From Panicum virgatum (lineage: Eukaryota > Streptophyta > Magnoliopsida > Poales > Poaceae): a stretch of 64,000 bases of DNA. Position 1 is the stretch's first letter; each line of letters opens with the position of its first letter. The notes beneath the pieces were generated by a model. It was not told the DNA's origin. It ran no database searches and saw only the letters and a list, made by a program, of their open reading frames with translations. Shown piece after piece: positions 41,647 to 52,974 of the stretch. The position numbers and the translations under genes are program-made. The stretch lies in NCBI RefSeq assembly GCF_016808335.1, contig NC_053143.1:50313441-50377440 (forward strand), given 5' to 3'.

Positions 41647-44194
41647 TGTCACACCCGGTTTATGAAGGCAAACCGAATGCATCTCATATGTGCGCCAGGA
41701 TCAGTTTACACACATATGATTAAACATAAAGTGAATATCACAACTAGTGCAAACGTAAAGAGAGTATTAAAGACTTTATTACAAAACCGAAGATCTAAAG
41801 CGAATAAATAAACGACTATAGAGTAGCAGCGGAAACTTCTTCAGCACAGGCAGATGACTGGGAGACATACGCCTAGAAATCCTCGAAGTCTTCTGGAAAC
41901 TCCGGACAGTTGTTATTACGGTCTGAGCAGCAAGTATGAAAGGGTGAGTACACTTATGGTTGGTACTCAACAAGTGGCAAGAAAACAACTATAATATATA
42001 TGCATGGCTAATTCAAGGGATAGCTGACACGGTTTAACTGCACTCAGCAATTTTAGTTGATCATGTTTTATTAGCAAGCATTAGCTAGATAAAAGTATAT
42101 ACCATTAAACCCACAAGATAAGCATATACAAAGATAAACAACAATTAACCATAAATTAGATCATCGATTTAGATCAACTTCAAGTTCAATTATCATGTGA
42201 GGGTCCAAGCCGCTCTTGACCGTGAGCACGGCTAACCGGTTAGTTTTAACTCTGCAGAGGTTGTACACTTTCACCACAATTCGCGTAAAAGTTCCGAAGA
42301 ACTTTGAACCCAACCACGCAATGTGCTAGCTAGGCACAATACCACACTTTCGAGGTGTGATTGCATAGGGACGCTACGAGGCCTTTCCAAAGAATCACTA
42401 TATGTACGCACTGGTCCCTTTTTCTGCGGTGCCTCAGAAGACGAAGCTTCCTTCACCCGCTCCTCAAAGCACGATAACCCGAAAAATCCACCAATCACCG
42501 CCCCAGCACGACATATAGATCATCTAGTTACTTAGCCAAGACCAGAGCCATATAGTATTGTGGTTGTACTGTTTTCTTGGGTGGTTCTCCATGTTCCAAT
42601 TAAATCATCATAATACTCTTGTAAATAAGCATAGACAGAAAGGTGGTTAGGGTCACTTGCCTTCCTCAAACTGCTGCTGGTCCGGTCCTCCGAAGCCTTG
42701 ATCTTGCTGCTGCTCCTCGAACTGCGGATCGTCTATCGCACACACACGCACATGCAAGCAAACAAGTACAAACAATAAGAAACAGTACACCAATCAACAA
42801 AAACAGTACAAAAAGAGGTTACTAAACTATTCTACTCGTTGCAACGATCGCGTGAGCGCAAAGATCATCGAAAACGGATCTAAAACGAGAAAGTTAAGGC
42901 TAAAACAAGATCTAAGGGCTAATTCGTAATTAAACCTTATACGCAGGGGCTAGATCATAAAAACAGGGGCTGTTTTGTAAATATTTTTCAACAGAAGAGG
43001 ACGGCGGGTTAATTTTGGAAAAACAGAGGGGCTTTAGTGCAAAACCGACACGGTTGACCGGTATCTGAATATTTGACTTGGATCCGATCTAAATTGGACC
43101 GTCCGATTTAGATCTAACGGTTAGGGTGCTTTGGGGCGGGCTGGCGGCGGCGGAAGCGGCCGGCGGTGAGTTAAGACGGCGGCGCGCGGCGGCGGGATGG
43201 CCGGAGTAGGCCAAAACGGCCATCCGGGGCTCTTCTCGAGCGCGGGTTGCACGGTTAGCGAGCTCGCGAGTTCGCGAGCTCAATTAGGGGGTTTGGAAGG
43301 GCGCTAGGACAGCGGAGCGGGCTAGCGGCGGTGCATGGCGGAGCGAAATCTCCGGCGAGCGACTGCGGCCGAAACAGAGCGAGAGGGAGGGAGATAAAAG
43401 ATCGGCGAGGTTCCTCTCACCACGGCGGAGCTCCGGAGCAGTGATGTCGACGAGGAATCGAAACGGAACGGCGGCGCGGCGAAGCTCCGAGAAGCTTCAA
43501 CAATGGCGGCGGCGCGGGCTAGGTTTTTTTGCGAAAGCGGCGGCTGCGGCTGCGGCTGCGGTTTAGGGTTCTAGGGGGGGGGGCCTGGCGTTGCTTTTAT
43601 AGGGGCGGCCGAGGCGCCTGGGCGTGAGGGCCCGAGGGGAAACGCGGCGGGGCGCGCGGGATCGAGTCGGACTCTAAGCTTGAGTCCGGCTCGGTCGGGG
43701 GAAGGGGACGCTCCCGACAGGCGGGGCCCGCCTGGCGGTGAGTCAGGGAGGGGGAAAGGGCGCTGGGCCGGAACGGGCCGAAAGGCGAGGCGAACGGGCC
43801 GGCGGGGAGGAAAGAGGTGGGGCGCCAGCTGGGCCAAAACAAAAGAAAACGGCCCGCGAAAAAGGAGAAAAGAGAAAACAAAGAAAGGTGGGCCGGGCTG
43901 AAAGAGTGGGAGAAAAAGAAAAGACTTTCCATTTTTCCAAAATGATTCAAACACTTTCAAATTAAATTCAAACTCAAAGATTTGAACTTAAGTTGAACAA
44001 CAAGCAAATAAAAATGCAAAGCAGCATGAGATGCACAAACCTATTTTCCTTACATTTATTTTATGGCTAGGTATTTTATTTAACTTCCGGCAAATGCTCT
44101 AAATTCAAGATAAAATTAAATAAAACCTTATCGAGCCTATAACAAACCTAATTAAATTTACTTAGGTTCCTAATTTGAAAATACGGGTGTTACA
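41647..44194 (-). repeat. 3' LTR of the Tekay element
   Basis: 2548 bp. Compared with the other LTR it has an extra 7 bp in the GCGGCGGCGCGCGG tract (about 43180) and two extra G in the run at about 43575. The GC-rich 43100-43900 part gives long spurious frames. A Gln/Glu-rich frame ending FEEGK lies at about 42650-42735 (minus). Confidence 0.95.
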
Positions 44195-44206
44195 AACCTA
44201 CCCCCC

Positions 44207-47200
44207 TTAAAAGGAATCTCGTCCTCGAGATTCGGCTGGGCTAGCAAAGAGCTGGGGGAATTCTGCCTGTAACTCATCTTCTCTTTCCCAAGTAGCCTCA
44301 TTCTCTGCATGATGACTCCACTGAACTTTACACATCCGTATCCTCTTACTCCGAGTAATCCTCTCTAACGTGTCCAGAATTTTGACTGGATACTCGGTAT
44401 AAGTCAGATCATCTTGCACATTCAGTTCCTCCAGGGGCAATTTCTCATCTGGCACCCTCAAACACTTTCTCAACTGAGATATATGGAACACATTGTGCAC
44501 ATCGGATAATCGGGCCGGTAGTTCTAGCTCATAAGCTACTTCACCCCTCCGGGCCAAGATCTTGAATGGTCCGATGTAACGAGGTGACAACTTCCCTTTA
44601 ACTTTGAATCTGCGCAAACCTCTGATAGGTGATACTTTGAGATACACAAAATCTCCTTCTTCAAAGATCAACTCTCTACGTCCCTTGTCTGCATAGCTCT
44701 TCTGCCTCGACTGTGCCACTTTCAGATTATCTCTAACAATCTGTACTTGTCGTTCGGCCTCTTTGATGATCTCTGGACCGAACAACTGGCTTTCTCCCGT
44801 CTCACTCCAATATAATGGAGTTCTGCACTTCCTTCCATATAGTGCCTCAAACGGTGCCATCTTCAAGCTGGCCTGGTAACTGTTGTTGTATGAAAACTCT
44901 GCGTACGGCAAGCTCTTATCCCAACTGCCTCCGTGCTTTAGAGCACAAGCCCTAAGCATGTCCTCTAACACCTGATTGGTCCTTTCTGTCTGCCCATCCG
45001 TCTGCGGGTGGTACGCTGAACTGAAGTTTAGCTTCGTATCCATTGACTCATGCAACTTCTGCCAAAACCGTGACGTGAACTGAGTACCTCTATCGGACAC
45101 AATCTTCTTAGGTACCCCATGTAAGCAGACAATCCTGGATATGTATAGCTCTGCCAGTTTAGCTCCTGAGTAAGTAGTCTTCACTGGGATGAAGTGAGCT
45201 ACCTTTGTCAACCTATCCACAATAACCCATATGGAATCATAGCCATCCTTTGTACGTGGTAACCCCACAATGAAATCCATACCAATTTCTTCCCATTTCC
45301 ATTCTGGTATTTTCAATGGTTGCAACAAACCGGCTGGTCTCTGATGTTCTGCCTTGACTCTCTGACACACATCACATATGGCCACGTGAGCTGCAACATC
45401 ACGCTTCATACCATACCACCAATATCTTTCTTTCAAGTCCTGGTACATTTTGGTACTGCCTGGATGAATCGAATAGGCGGAATCATGGGCTTCTTTTAGA
45501 ATCTTTTCTCGCAGATGATCCACCTCTGGCACACATATCCTCTTTCTGAACCACACAGTTCCATGTTCATCCTCAGTAAAATCAGGTGCCTTGCCTTTTT
45601 CCATCAGCTCCTTGATCTCTTTGATCTTATCATCCTCAAGCTGACCCTTCCGTATCTCTTGCTCAAGAGTCGGCTCGACTTCTATGGTGATTCCCTCGGT
45701 GTGACCAACAAAACCAAGGTTGAGTTTCTCAAACTCCCAACACAATTCCTGGGGCATCTGCCTAACTCTCATTGCATTTACATGGCTCTTGCGGCTCAAA
45801 GCATCTGCAACCACATTAGCTTTCCCTGGATGGTAGTGTATCTCCAGGTCATAATCCTTTATGAGCTCTAACCATCTTCTCTGTCTCAGGTTGAGATCAT
45901 TCTGAGTGAATATGTACTTCAGACTCTTGTGATCTGTGTAGATCTGACACCTATGTCCCAGCAAATAGTGCCTCCATATCTTCAAGGCATGCACCACGGC
46001 TGCTAACTCCAAATCATGAGTGGGGTAGTTCTGCTCATGCTTCCTTAACTGTCGAGACGCATAAGCAATCACATGTCCCTCTTGCATTAGCACACAACCA
46101 AGTCCCTGACGAGATGCATCACAATATATATCAAAACTCTTGTGAATGTCTGGCATAGCCAACACGGGAGCTGTAGTCAGTCGCTTCTTTAATTCTTCAA
46201 AACTGGCTTGGCACTCCTCTGACCATACAAACTCTTTTCCTTTCTCCAGTAGCGAGGTAAGGGGTTTCACTATCTTGGAGAAGCCTTCTATAAATCTTCT
46301 GTAGTAGCCTGCGAGTCCTAAGAAACTCCGGATTTCTGACACTGTCTGAGGTGGTTCCCACTTCAACACATCTCTGACCTTGCTGGGATCAACTGCAATT
46401 CCTCCATCTGTGATGACATGACCAAGAAATGAAACCTCGTTCAACCAAAATTCACATTTGCTGAGCTTGGCGTACAACTGATGCTCCCTGAGCTTCTGCA
46501 AAACAAGCCTCAAGTGTTCCTCATGTTCTTCCTCATTCTTGGAGTACACCAATATATCATCAATGAACACCACTACGAACTTGTCGAGGTACTCCATAAA
46601 CACCTTATTCATCAGGTACATGAAGTAAGCTGGTGCATTGGTCAACCCGAATGACATAACCGTATATTCATACAACCCATATCTGGTAGTGAAAGCGGTC
46701 TTGGGAATATCCGAGGGTCGTATCCTCAACTGGTGATACCCTGACCTCAGATCAATCTTAGAGAATACCTTGGCTCCTCTCAGCTGGTCAAACAAATCTT
46801 CTATACGAGGCAACGGATACTTGTTCTTGATGGTAACTTCATTTAATGACCTGTAGTCCACACACATCCTCTGTGTACCATCCTTCTTGTCCACAAAGAT
46901 CACTGGGGCTCCCCATGGTGATGAACTAGCACGAATAAATTTCTTATCTAACAATTCCTTTAATTGTTTCTTAAGTTCTTCTAGTTCACCAGCGGACATC
47001 CTATATGGTCTCTTAGCAATAGGTGCAGTACCAGGTAAAAGATCTATAATGAACTCAATGTCACGTTCAGGTGGCATACCTGGCAAGTCATCGGGGAACA
47101 CATCTGAGTACTCGCATGCTATCCTGATGTCCTCTATCAGAGCAGCCTTCATCTGGTTCACCGTACAATCTGCTGGTGTTGGAGTGGTTGCAAAGAACTC

Positions 47201-48802
47201 AAACCTTTCACCTGCTGGGCTGGTAAGGAGCACTGATCTCTTGGCACATTGAATGACAGCATCGTGCTTGGTTAACCAGTCCATCCCAAGGATAACATCA
47301 ATTCCATCCGAATCCAGAACTATAGGTCTTGCATCAAACTCTCTACCCATAATCTGAATTTTAATTCCGTGGCACTGGTACATAGCTCTCATAGTTCCCC
47401 CGGGTGAGTTTACTAGCATAGCTCTAGGCATGGTGCAAAGCGGTATGGAGTGCTTGGCCATGTATTGAGTAGATATAAAAGTATGCGATGCTCCAGAATC
47501 GAATAAAACTGATGCAGGGGCTGAGTTGACTAAGAACATACCGAATACAGCGTCCTGAGCCTCCTGAGCGGTGTCTGCAGCCACATGGTTGACCCTGCCA
47601 TGGACGTAGTTCTGCTGTCCTCTGTTGCTCTGCGGGGTCTGATTGTTGTTCCTGGGCTGCTGCTGCGGAGTCTGCCTCTGTCCACTAGCATTGTTCTGAG
47701 CAGGAGTGTTTTGAGGAGGATTGGGACAACGGTTCGCATAATGACCATGTCCACCACACTTGAAACACACGGTGGACCCAGTAGGGGCTGTGTTGTTGTT
47801 CCTCACGGGGTTGCCGACAGGAGTGTTCTGACGGTTCTGCTGGGGGTTGAAACGTTGCGCCGACTGCTGATTCTGTTGATTCTGCTGAACTTGGCGCGGG
47901 TACTGATACTGGTTCTGCCCAAAGTTGGCATTCTGTCCTCCTGGGCGAATCTGGTTTCCTTGTGGGGGTCCAAAGCGCGGGCGCGAGTTGCCAGACTGGC
48001 TTTGTGACTCGAACTTCCGCTTCTGCTCGCCCATCTCCTTGCGAGCATTCTCCACGGCGATGGCATTGTCCACCAGTTTCTGGAAGCTTTCAAACCTGTG
48101 CACCAACAACTGATATCTGATAGGTGCAAGCAACCCTAGCCTGAAGTAGTCCTGCTTCTGCCCATCTGTGGCCACGTCTGCGGAGGCATAACGGGACAAC
48201 TGGATGAACTTGTCCCGATACTCACTTACGGTCATTCCACCTTGCTTCAGAGCTAGAAATTCCTGCCTCTTCAGCTTCATCAAACCCTCAGGTATATGAT
48301 GCTCCCTGAATTGAGTCCTGAACTCATCCCAGGTGATATTGTTTTGATCAGCATGAGCGGCGGTATATGCATCCCACCAGTCTGCTGCAGTTCCTTCCAA
48401 TCTACCTGAAGCATACAGTACCTTCTCCCTGTCTGTACACTGAACTATGTTCAGCATCTTATCAATGGTCTTGAGCCAGTCATCGGCGTGAAGAGGATCT
48501 GGTGAGTGGGAGAAAGTAGGAGGTCTGTGACTCATGAAGTCACGGTGGCGATCCCTCTGTGGCGGCTGTGGTACTGGAGCTTGGTTCGCTTGAGCTTGTA
48601 GATTGGCCATGGCGTTGGCCATTTGAGTCAGCAGCTGTGTCTGCGCAGCAAGGAACTGCTCCATCCCTGCTGGTGGTGGTGGCGGTGGCCCGTTGTTCTG
48701 GTTGTTGCCTCCACTCATGTTGTTGGGTTGCTGGTTGTTGCCTCTTCTCTGACGCTGCACTGGTGGCTGATCAACTCCTGATCCGGACCTGGTGTTCACC
48801 AT
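44207..48802 (-). CDS. Tekay chromovirus Gag-Pol polyprotein
   Basis: A single 1531-aa frame from MVNTRSGSG at 48802 (nine codons are open before it). Gag has a Pro run and a retrotrans_gag domain ([35 protein letters not shown]), then a Gln/Asn-rich stretch and a CCHC knuckle [14 protein letters not shown] (about residue 345). Protease [12 protein letters not shown] is near 432. [13 protein letters not shown] is near 745. RNase H is about 885-1000. Integrase has an HHCC finger (1105-1150) and a DD35E core with D in MDFIVGLP, D in SDRGTQF and E in QTERTNQ. The last about 65 residues (YPVKILD...[20 protein letters not shown]) form a chromodomain-like fold. No stop or frameshift is present, so the copy looks autonomous. 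Chromodomains in this lineage steer integration toward particular histone marks. Confidence 0.95.
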   Translation of the reverse strand: MVNTRSGSGVDQPPVQRQRRGNNQQPNNMSGGNNQNNGPPPPPPAGMEQFLAAQTQLLTQMANAMANLQAQANQAPVPQPPQRDRHRDFMSHRPPTFSHSPDPLHADDWLKTIDKMLNIVQCTDREKVLYASGRLEGTAADWWDAYTAAHADQNNITWDEFRTQFREHHIPEGLMKLKRQEFLALKQGGMTVSEYRDKFIQLSRYASADVATDGQKQDYFRLGLLAPIRYQLLVHRFESFQKLVDNAIAVENARKEMGEQKRKFESQSQSGNSRPRFGPPQGNQIRPGGQNANFGQNQYQYPRQVQQNQQNQQSAQRFNPQQNRQNTPVGNPVRNNNTAPTGSTVCFKCGGHGHYANRCPNPPQNTPAQNNASGQRQTPQQQPRNNNQTPQSNRGQQNYVHGRVNHVAADTAQEAQDAVFGMFLVNSAPASVLFDSGASHTFISTQYMAKHSIPLCTMPRAMLVNSPGGTMRAMYQCHGIKIQIMGREFDARPIVLDSDGIDVILGMDWLTKHDAVIQCAKRSVLLTSPAGERFEFFATTPTPADCTVNQMKAALIEDIRIACEYSDVFPDDLPGMPPERDIEFIIDLLPGTAPIAKRPYRMSAGELEELKKQLKELLDKKFIRASSSPWGAPVIFVDKKDGTQRMCVDYRSLNEVTIKNKYPLPRIEDLFDQLRGAKVFSKIDLRSGYHQLRIRPSDIPKTAFTTRYGLYEYTVMSFGLTNAPAYFMYLMNKVFMEYLDKFVVVFIDDILVYSKNEEEHEEHLRLVLQKLREHQLYAKLSKCEFWLNEVSFLGHVITDGGIAVDPSKVRDVLKWEPPQTVSEIRSFLGLAGYYRRFIEGFSKIVKPLTSLLEKGKEFVWSEECQASFEELKKRLTTAPVLAMPDIHKSFDIYCDASRQGLGCVLMQEGHVIAYASRQLRKHEQNYPTHDLELAAVVHALKIWRHYLLGHRCQIYTDHKSLKYIFTQNDLNLRQRRWLELIKDYDLEIHYHPGKANVVADALSRKSHVNAMRVRQMPQELCWEFEKLNLGFVGHTEGITIEVEPTLEQEIRKGQLEDDKIKEIKELMEKGKAPDFTEDEHGTVWFRKRICVPEVDHLREKILKEAHDSAYSIHPGSTKMYQDLKERYWWYGMKRDVAAHVAICDVCQRVKAEHQRPAGLLQPLKIPEWKWEEIGMDFIVGLPRTKDGYDSIWVIVDRLTKVAHFIPVKTTYSGAKLAELYISRIVCLHGVPKKIVSDRGTQFTSRFWQKLHESMDTKLNFSSAYHPQTDGQTERTNQVLEDMLRACALKHGGSWDKSLPYAEFSYNNSYQASLKMAPFEALYGRKCRTPLYWSETGESQLFGPEIIKEAERQVQIVRDNLKVAQSRQKSYADKGRRELIFEEGDFVYLKVSPIRGLRRFKVKGKLSPRYIGPFKILARRGEVAYELELPARLSDVHNVFHISQLRKCLRVPDEKLPLEELNVQDDLTYTEYPVKILDTLERITRSKRIRMCKVQWSHHAENEATWEREDELQAEFPQLFASPAESRGRDSF

Positions 48803-49117
48803 CTGACCGGTTAGACAAGTAAGACTCATGAAATAATCATGGTAAAATATAGGTGCAAGGACGAGATAGAGACAAAATAAATTAAAATGGATAACCCCAA
48901 GCTTTACTAACTAGCTAACTTTATTAAAAACTTGATGCAATTATGGTCATCACTCCATAATTACACCACAATCATTTCAAAAAGCCAACTCACAATTGTT
49001 CACAAAACCAAGCATTGAAACACACTGATTAACTAACACACTTAAGCAAACGTTCACTAGCTAGCGATTACAAAAAGACTCTTTACAAGACTCAACCTAA
49101 ACTCTTAAGCCTATCAT

Positions 49118-50227
49118 CTAATAGAAACGGTTCTGGTAGCCACGGTCGCCGAAACGAAGCCTCTTGCGCGGGGGTGACAAGGCGGGATGCGGAGGCTCCC
49201 CCTCTGGAACAGGTGGAGGCGCCTCTCCTGCGAGCTGGGCCTCTAGCTGGCGAATCCTGTGGTGAGCTTCTCTCAGTCGGTCTTGGGTGTCGTCCAGCTG
49301 GTTGACGACATTCCTTAAGTCTGTGTCAACTCCAGCGAGAGCTCGCACTGTGACATTGACGCGGTTCTCCTCGTCCTCTCCAAGTGTCAACTCCGTATGC
49401 TCGGTCCCACGGACACGGCGAGGAAGGTGCTGATAGTCTGTGCTCTCCAAGTCTCGGCGGTTAGTGTGATTGAGAGACCAGAGAGCCCTCATGGCAGCAT
49501 GGCTTACTGAGGCACGGTAGGTCGCCATGGGTGTCGAGGAATCATGTGCGGAGACGGTCATCATGCCTCGGGATCCAGTATCCACCCTTATGTGGACCCG
49601 AGTGACGAAGTAGTCGCCGAGCGCTGGGTCTTCATAATGCCTTGTCTTGTACAGGGGAGCCACGGGGTTGTGAAGCTCTTCCAGCGTGTCCCGAAGCAGC
49701 AGGGGGAAGTGACCCTCCTCGTGGGTTGAGGTGTAGACGCAGTACAGTCCCCTTTCTTCTGGCGGGTCTTCATCATCATCCTCATCGTCCGGGTCCTCTG
49801 GGCCTTCTGGGTCTCCTCCAGCTGGTGCAGGCGCTGAAGCTGCTGGAGCAGGAGGTGCTGGCGGCGGTGCTGGGGCTTCATCTTCTGACATCTCCTGGGG
49901 CTCCTCCTCTTCTTCTCCCTCAGCGACGGCGGTCGCTGGAACCTGAGCGTCGAAATAGGCCAGTGGCGGGCCTAGATCGTGTGCTGGCGTCGGCGACGGT
50001 GGAGATGGCTGTATGTTCCCGTCCGCATCAACTTCCCGGATGTTGCCTTCTTGGTCTTCGTCGAAGAAGTAATCCCTCCCGGGCACTTCCTCAACCTCTT
50101 CCTCCGGCTGAGCTGGAACTGGAGCTGGGGCTGGGGGTGGTACTGGCTCAGCGGGTGCAGGTACGGTACGACGGGCGAAGGCACGACCTCCAGTGCGCTT
50201 GCGAGCAGTCTGCCTAGTTCTGGCCAT
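49118..50227 (-). CDS. Accessory ORF upstream of gag with a histone H3-like N-terminal tail
   Basis: A 369-aa ORF. The start is at 50227, where the protein begins M-ARTRQTARKRTGGRA; the frame is open for 28 more codons, but that part lies in the leader. Residues 2-16 match the H3 tail at 12 of 15 positions, with K4, S10 and K14 all replaced by Arg and K9 kept. Next comes a Pro/Ala-rich linker, then strongly acidic patches (EEEEEPQEMSEDE, DPDDEDDDED), a central domain (about 195-280) of unknown fold, a coiled coil (VVNQLDDTQDRLREAHHRI) and a basic tail with a possible nuclear signal, PPRKRLRF. Its place, coiled coil and rough layout match ORFs a and b of the element at 1-7209; direct sequence similarity is weak. 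No enzyme motif is visible. It is the first ORF after the PBS, about 315 bp before gag. Confidence 0.85.
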   Translation of the reverse strand: MARTRQTARKRTGGRAFARRTVPAPAEPVPPPAPAPVPAQPEEEVEEVPGRDYFFDEDQEGNIREVDADGNIQPSPPSPTPAHDLGPPLAYFDAQVPATAVAEGEEEEEPQEMSEDEAPAPPPAPPAPAASAPAPAGGDPEGPEDPDDEDDDEDPPEERGLYCVYTSTHEEGHFPLLLRDTLEELHNPVAPLYKTRHYEDPALGDYFVTRVHIRVDTGSRGMMTVSAHDSSTPMATYRASVSHAAMRALWSLNHTNRRDLESTDYQHLPRRVRGTEHTELTLGEDEENRVNVTVRALAGVDTDLRNVVNQLDDTQDRLREAHHRIRQLEAQLAGEAPPPVPEGEPPHPALSPPRKRLRFGDRGYQNRFY

Positions 50228-50414
50228 CTGAAGAACAGGATTGAAAAGTTTTAGAACATACTTGAAAGAAAAGACAAGTATGTGATCAAGGATGAGATTA
50301 AAAGCTAGCAATAAAGATTAAGCAAAAAAAACATGAAAGAGCATGGCCACTAAGCAAGATAGACCTTAATTTCTCGACCATTTCTATCTAGGCTAACGTC
50401 CTACAGTCAACACT

Positions 50415-50426
50415 GCTCTGATACCA
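50415..50426 (-). other. Primer binding site (tRNA-iMet) of the Tekay element
   Basis: The minus strand reads TGGTATCAGAGC, four bases inside the LTR edge at 50431. Confidence 0.92.
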
Positions 50427-50430
50427 CTTC

Positions 50431-52969
50431 TGTCACACCCGGTTTATGAAGGCAAACCGAATGCATCTCATATGTGCGCCAGGATCAGTTTACACACATA
50501 TGATTAAACATAAAGTGAATATCACAACTAGTGCAAACGTAAAGAGAGTATTAAAGACTTTATTACAAAACCGAAGATCTAAAGCGAATAAATAAACGAC
50601 TATAGAGTAGCAGCGGAAACTTCTTCAGCACAGGCAGATGACTGGGAGACATACGCCTAGAAATCCTCGAAGTCTTCTGGAAACTCCGGACAGTTGTTAT
50701 TACGGTCTGAGCAGCAAGTATGCAAGGGTGAGTACACTTATGGTTGGTACTCAACAAGTGGCAAGAAAACAACTATAATATATATGCATGGCTAATTCAA
50801 GGGATAGCTGACACGGTTTAACTGCACTCAGCAATTTTAGTTGATCATGTTTTATTAGCAAGCATTAGCTAGATAAAAGTATATACCATTAAACCCACAA
50901 GATAAGCATATACAAAGATAAACAACAATTAACCATAAATTAGATCATCGATTTAGATCAACTTCAAGTTCAATTATCATGTGAGGGTCCAAGCCGCTCT
51001 TGACCGTGAGCACGGCTAACCGGTTAGTTTTAACTCTGCAGAGGTTGTACACTTTCACCACAATTCGCGTAAAAGTTCCGAAGAACTTTGAACCCAACCA
51101 CGCAATGTGCTAGCTAGGCACAATACCACACTTCCGAGGTGTGATTGCATAGGGACGCTACGAGGCCTTTCCAAAGAATCACTATATGTATGCACTGGTC
51201 CCTTTTTCTGCGGTGCCTCAGAAGACGAAGCTTCCTTCACCCGCTCCTCAAAGCACGATAACCCGAAAAATCCACCAATCACCGCCCCAGCACGACATAT
51301 AGATCATCTAGTTACTTAGCCAAGACCAGAGCCATATAGTATTGTGGTTGTACTGTTTTCTTGGGTGGTTCTCCATGTTCCAATTAAATCATCATAATAC
51401 TCTTGTAAATAAGCATAGACAGAAAGGTGGTTAGGGTCACTTGCCTTCCTCAAACTGCTGCTGGTCCGGTCCTCCGAAGCCTTGATCTTGCTGCTGCTCC
51501 TCGAACTGCGGATCGTCTATCGCACACACACGCACATGCAAGCAAACAAGTACAAACAATAAGAAACAGTACACCAATCAACAAAAACAGTACAAAAAGA
51601 GGTTACTAAACTATTCTACTCGTTGCAACGATCGCGTGAGCGCAAAGATCATCGAAAACGGATCTAAAACGAGAAAGTTAAGGCTAAAACAAGATCTAAG
51701 GGCTAATTCGTAATTAAACCTTATACGCAGGGGCTAGATCATAAAAACAGGGGCTGTTTTGTAAATATTTTTCAACAGAAGAGGACGGCGGGTTAATTTT
51801 GGAAAAACAGAGGGGCTTTAGTGCAAAACCGACACGGTTGACCGGTATCTGAATATTTGACTTGGATCCGATCTAAATTGGACCGTCCGATTTAGATCTA
51901 ACGGTTAGGGTGCTTTGGGGCGGGCTGGCGGCGGCGGAAGCGGCCGGCGGTGAGTTAAGACGGCGGCGGCGGGATGGCCGGAGTAGGCCAAAACGGCCAT
52001 CCGGGGCTCTTCTCGAGCGCGGGTTGCACGGTTAGCGAGCTCGCGAGTTCGCGAGCTCAATTAGGGGGTTTGGAAGGGCGCTAGGACAGCGGAGCGGGCT
52101 AGCGGCGGTGCATGGCGGAGCGAAATCTCCGGCGAGCGACTGCGGCCGAAATAGAGCGAGAGGGAGGGAGATAAAAGATCAGCGAGGTTCCTCTCACCAC
52201 GGCGGAGCTCCGGAGCAGTGATGTCGATGAGGAATCGAAACGGAACGGCGGCGCGGCGAAGCTCCGAGAAGCTTCAACAATGGCGGCGGCGCGGGCTAGG
52301 TTTTTTTGCGAAAGCGGCGGCTGCGGCTGCGGCTGCGGTTTAGGGTTCTAGGGGGGGGCCTGGCGTTGCTTTTATAGGGGCGGCCGAGGCGCCTGGGCGT
52401 GCGGGCCCGAGGGGAAACGCGGCGGGGCGCGCGGGATCGAGTCGGACTCTAAGCTTGAGTCCGGCTCGGTCGGGGGAAGGGGACGCTCCCGACAGGCGGG
52501 GCCCGCCTGGCGGTGAGTCAGGGAGGGGGAAAGGGCGCTGGGCCGGAACGGGCCGAAAGGCGAGGCGAACGGGCCGGCGGGGAGGAAAGAGGTGGGGCGC
52601 CAGCTGGGCCAAAACAAAAGAAAACGGCCCGCGAAAAAGGAGAAAAGAGAAAAAAAAGAAAGGTGGGCCGGGCTGAAAGAGTGGGAGAAAAAGAAAAGAC
52701 TTTCCATTTTTCCAAAATGATTCAAACACTTTCAAATTAAATTCAAACTCAAAGATTTGAACTTAAGTTGAACAACAAGCAAATAAAAATGCAAAGCAGC
52801 ATGAGATGCACAAACCTATTTTCCTTACATTTATTTTATGGCTAGGTATTTTATTTAACTTCCGGCAAATGCTCTAAATTCAAGATAAAATTAAATAAAA
52901 CCTTATCGAGCCTATAACAAACCTAATTAAATTTACTTAGGTTCCTAATTTGAAAATACGGGTGTTACA
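50431..52969 (-). repeat. 5' LTR of the Tekay element
   Basis: 2539 bp, same ends as the copy at 41647-44194. It carries the promoter for the element. Confidence 0.95.
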
Positions 52970-52974
52970 GTTGT

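Larger units (their letters stand above)
41647..52969 (-). mobile_element. Complete Ty3/gypsy Tekay-type chromovirus with an accessory ORF
   Basis: It is 11,323 bp, with LTRs 41647-44194 and 50431-52969, TG...CA ends (TGTCACACCC...GGTGTTACA) and target duplication GTTGT (41642-41646 and 52970-52974). On the minus strand the order is LTR, PBS (50415-50426), accessory ORF, gag-pol, PPT (about 44197-44209, AAGGGGGGTAGG), LTR. The LTRs differ by eight substitutions and two indels (7 and 2 bp) over about 2540 bp, 0.3 percent, so the insertion is recent. Clade is assigned from RT and integrase motifs and the C-terminal chromodomain. Confidence 0.95.

Noticed and set aside
43571..43960. Pro/Arg-rich frames in the Tekay LTRs, repeated at 52340-52735
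   Set aside because: They are shadows of the GC-rich LTR end, duplicated only because the LTR is duplicated.
49118..50227. A genuine histone H3 gene or fusion
   Set aside because: Only the first 15 residues match. The histone fold is absent and the ORF lies between the PBS and gag of a retroelement, so it is a mimic segment, not an H3.
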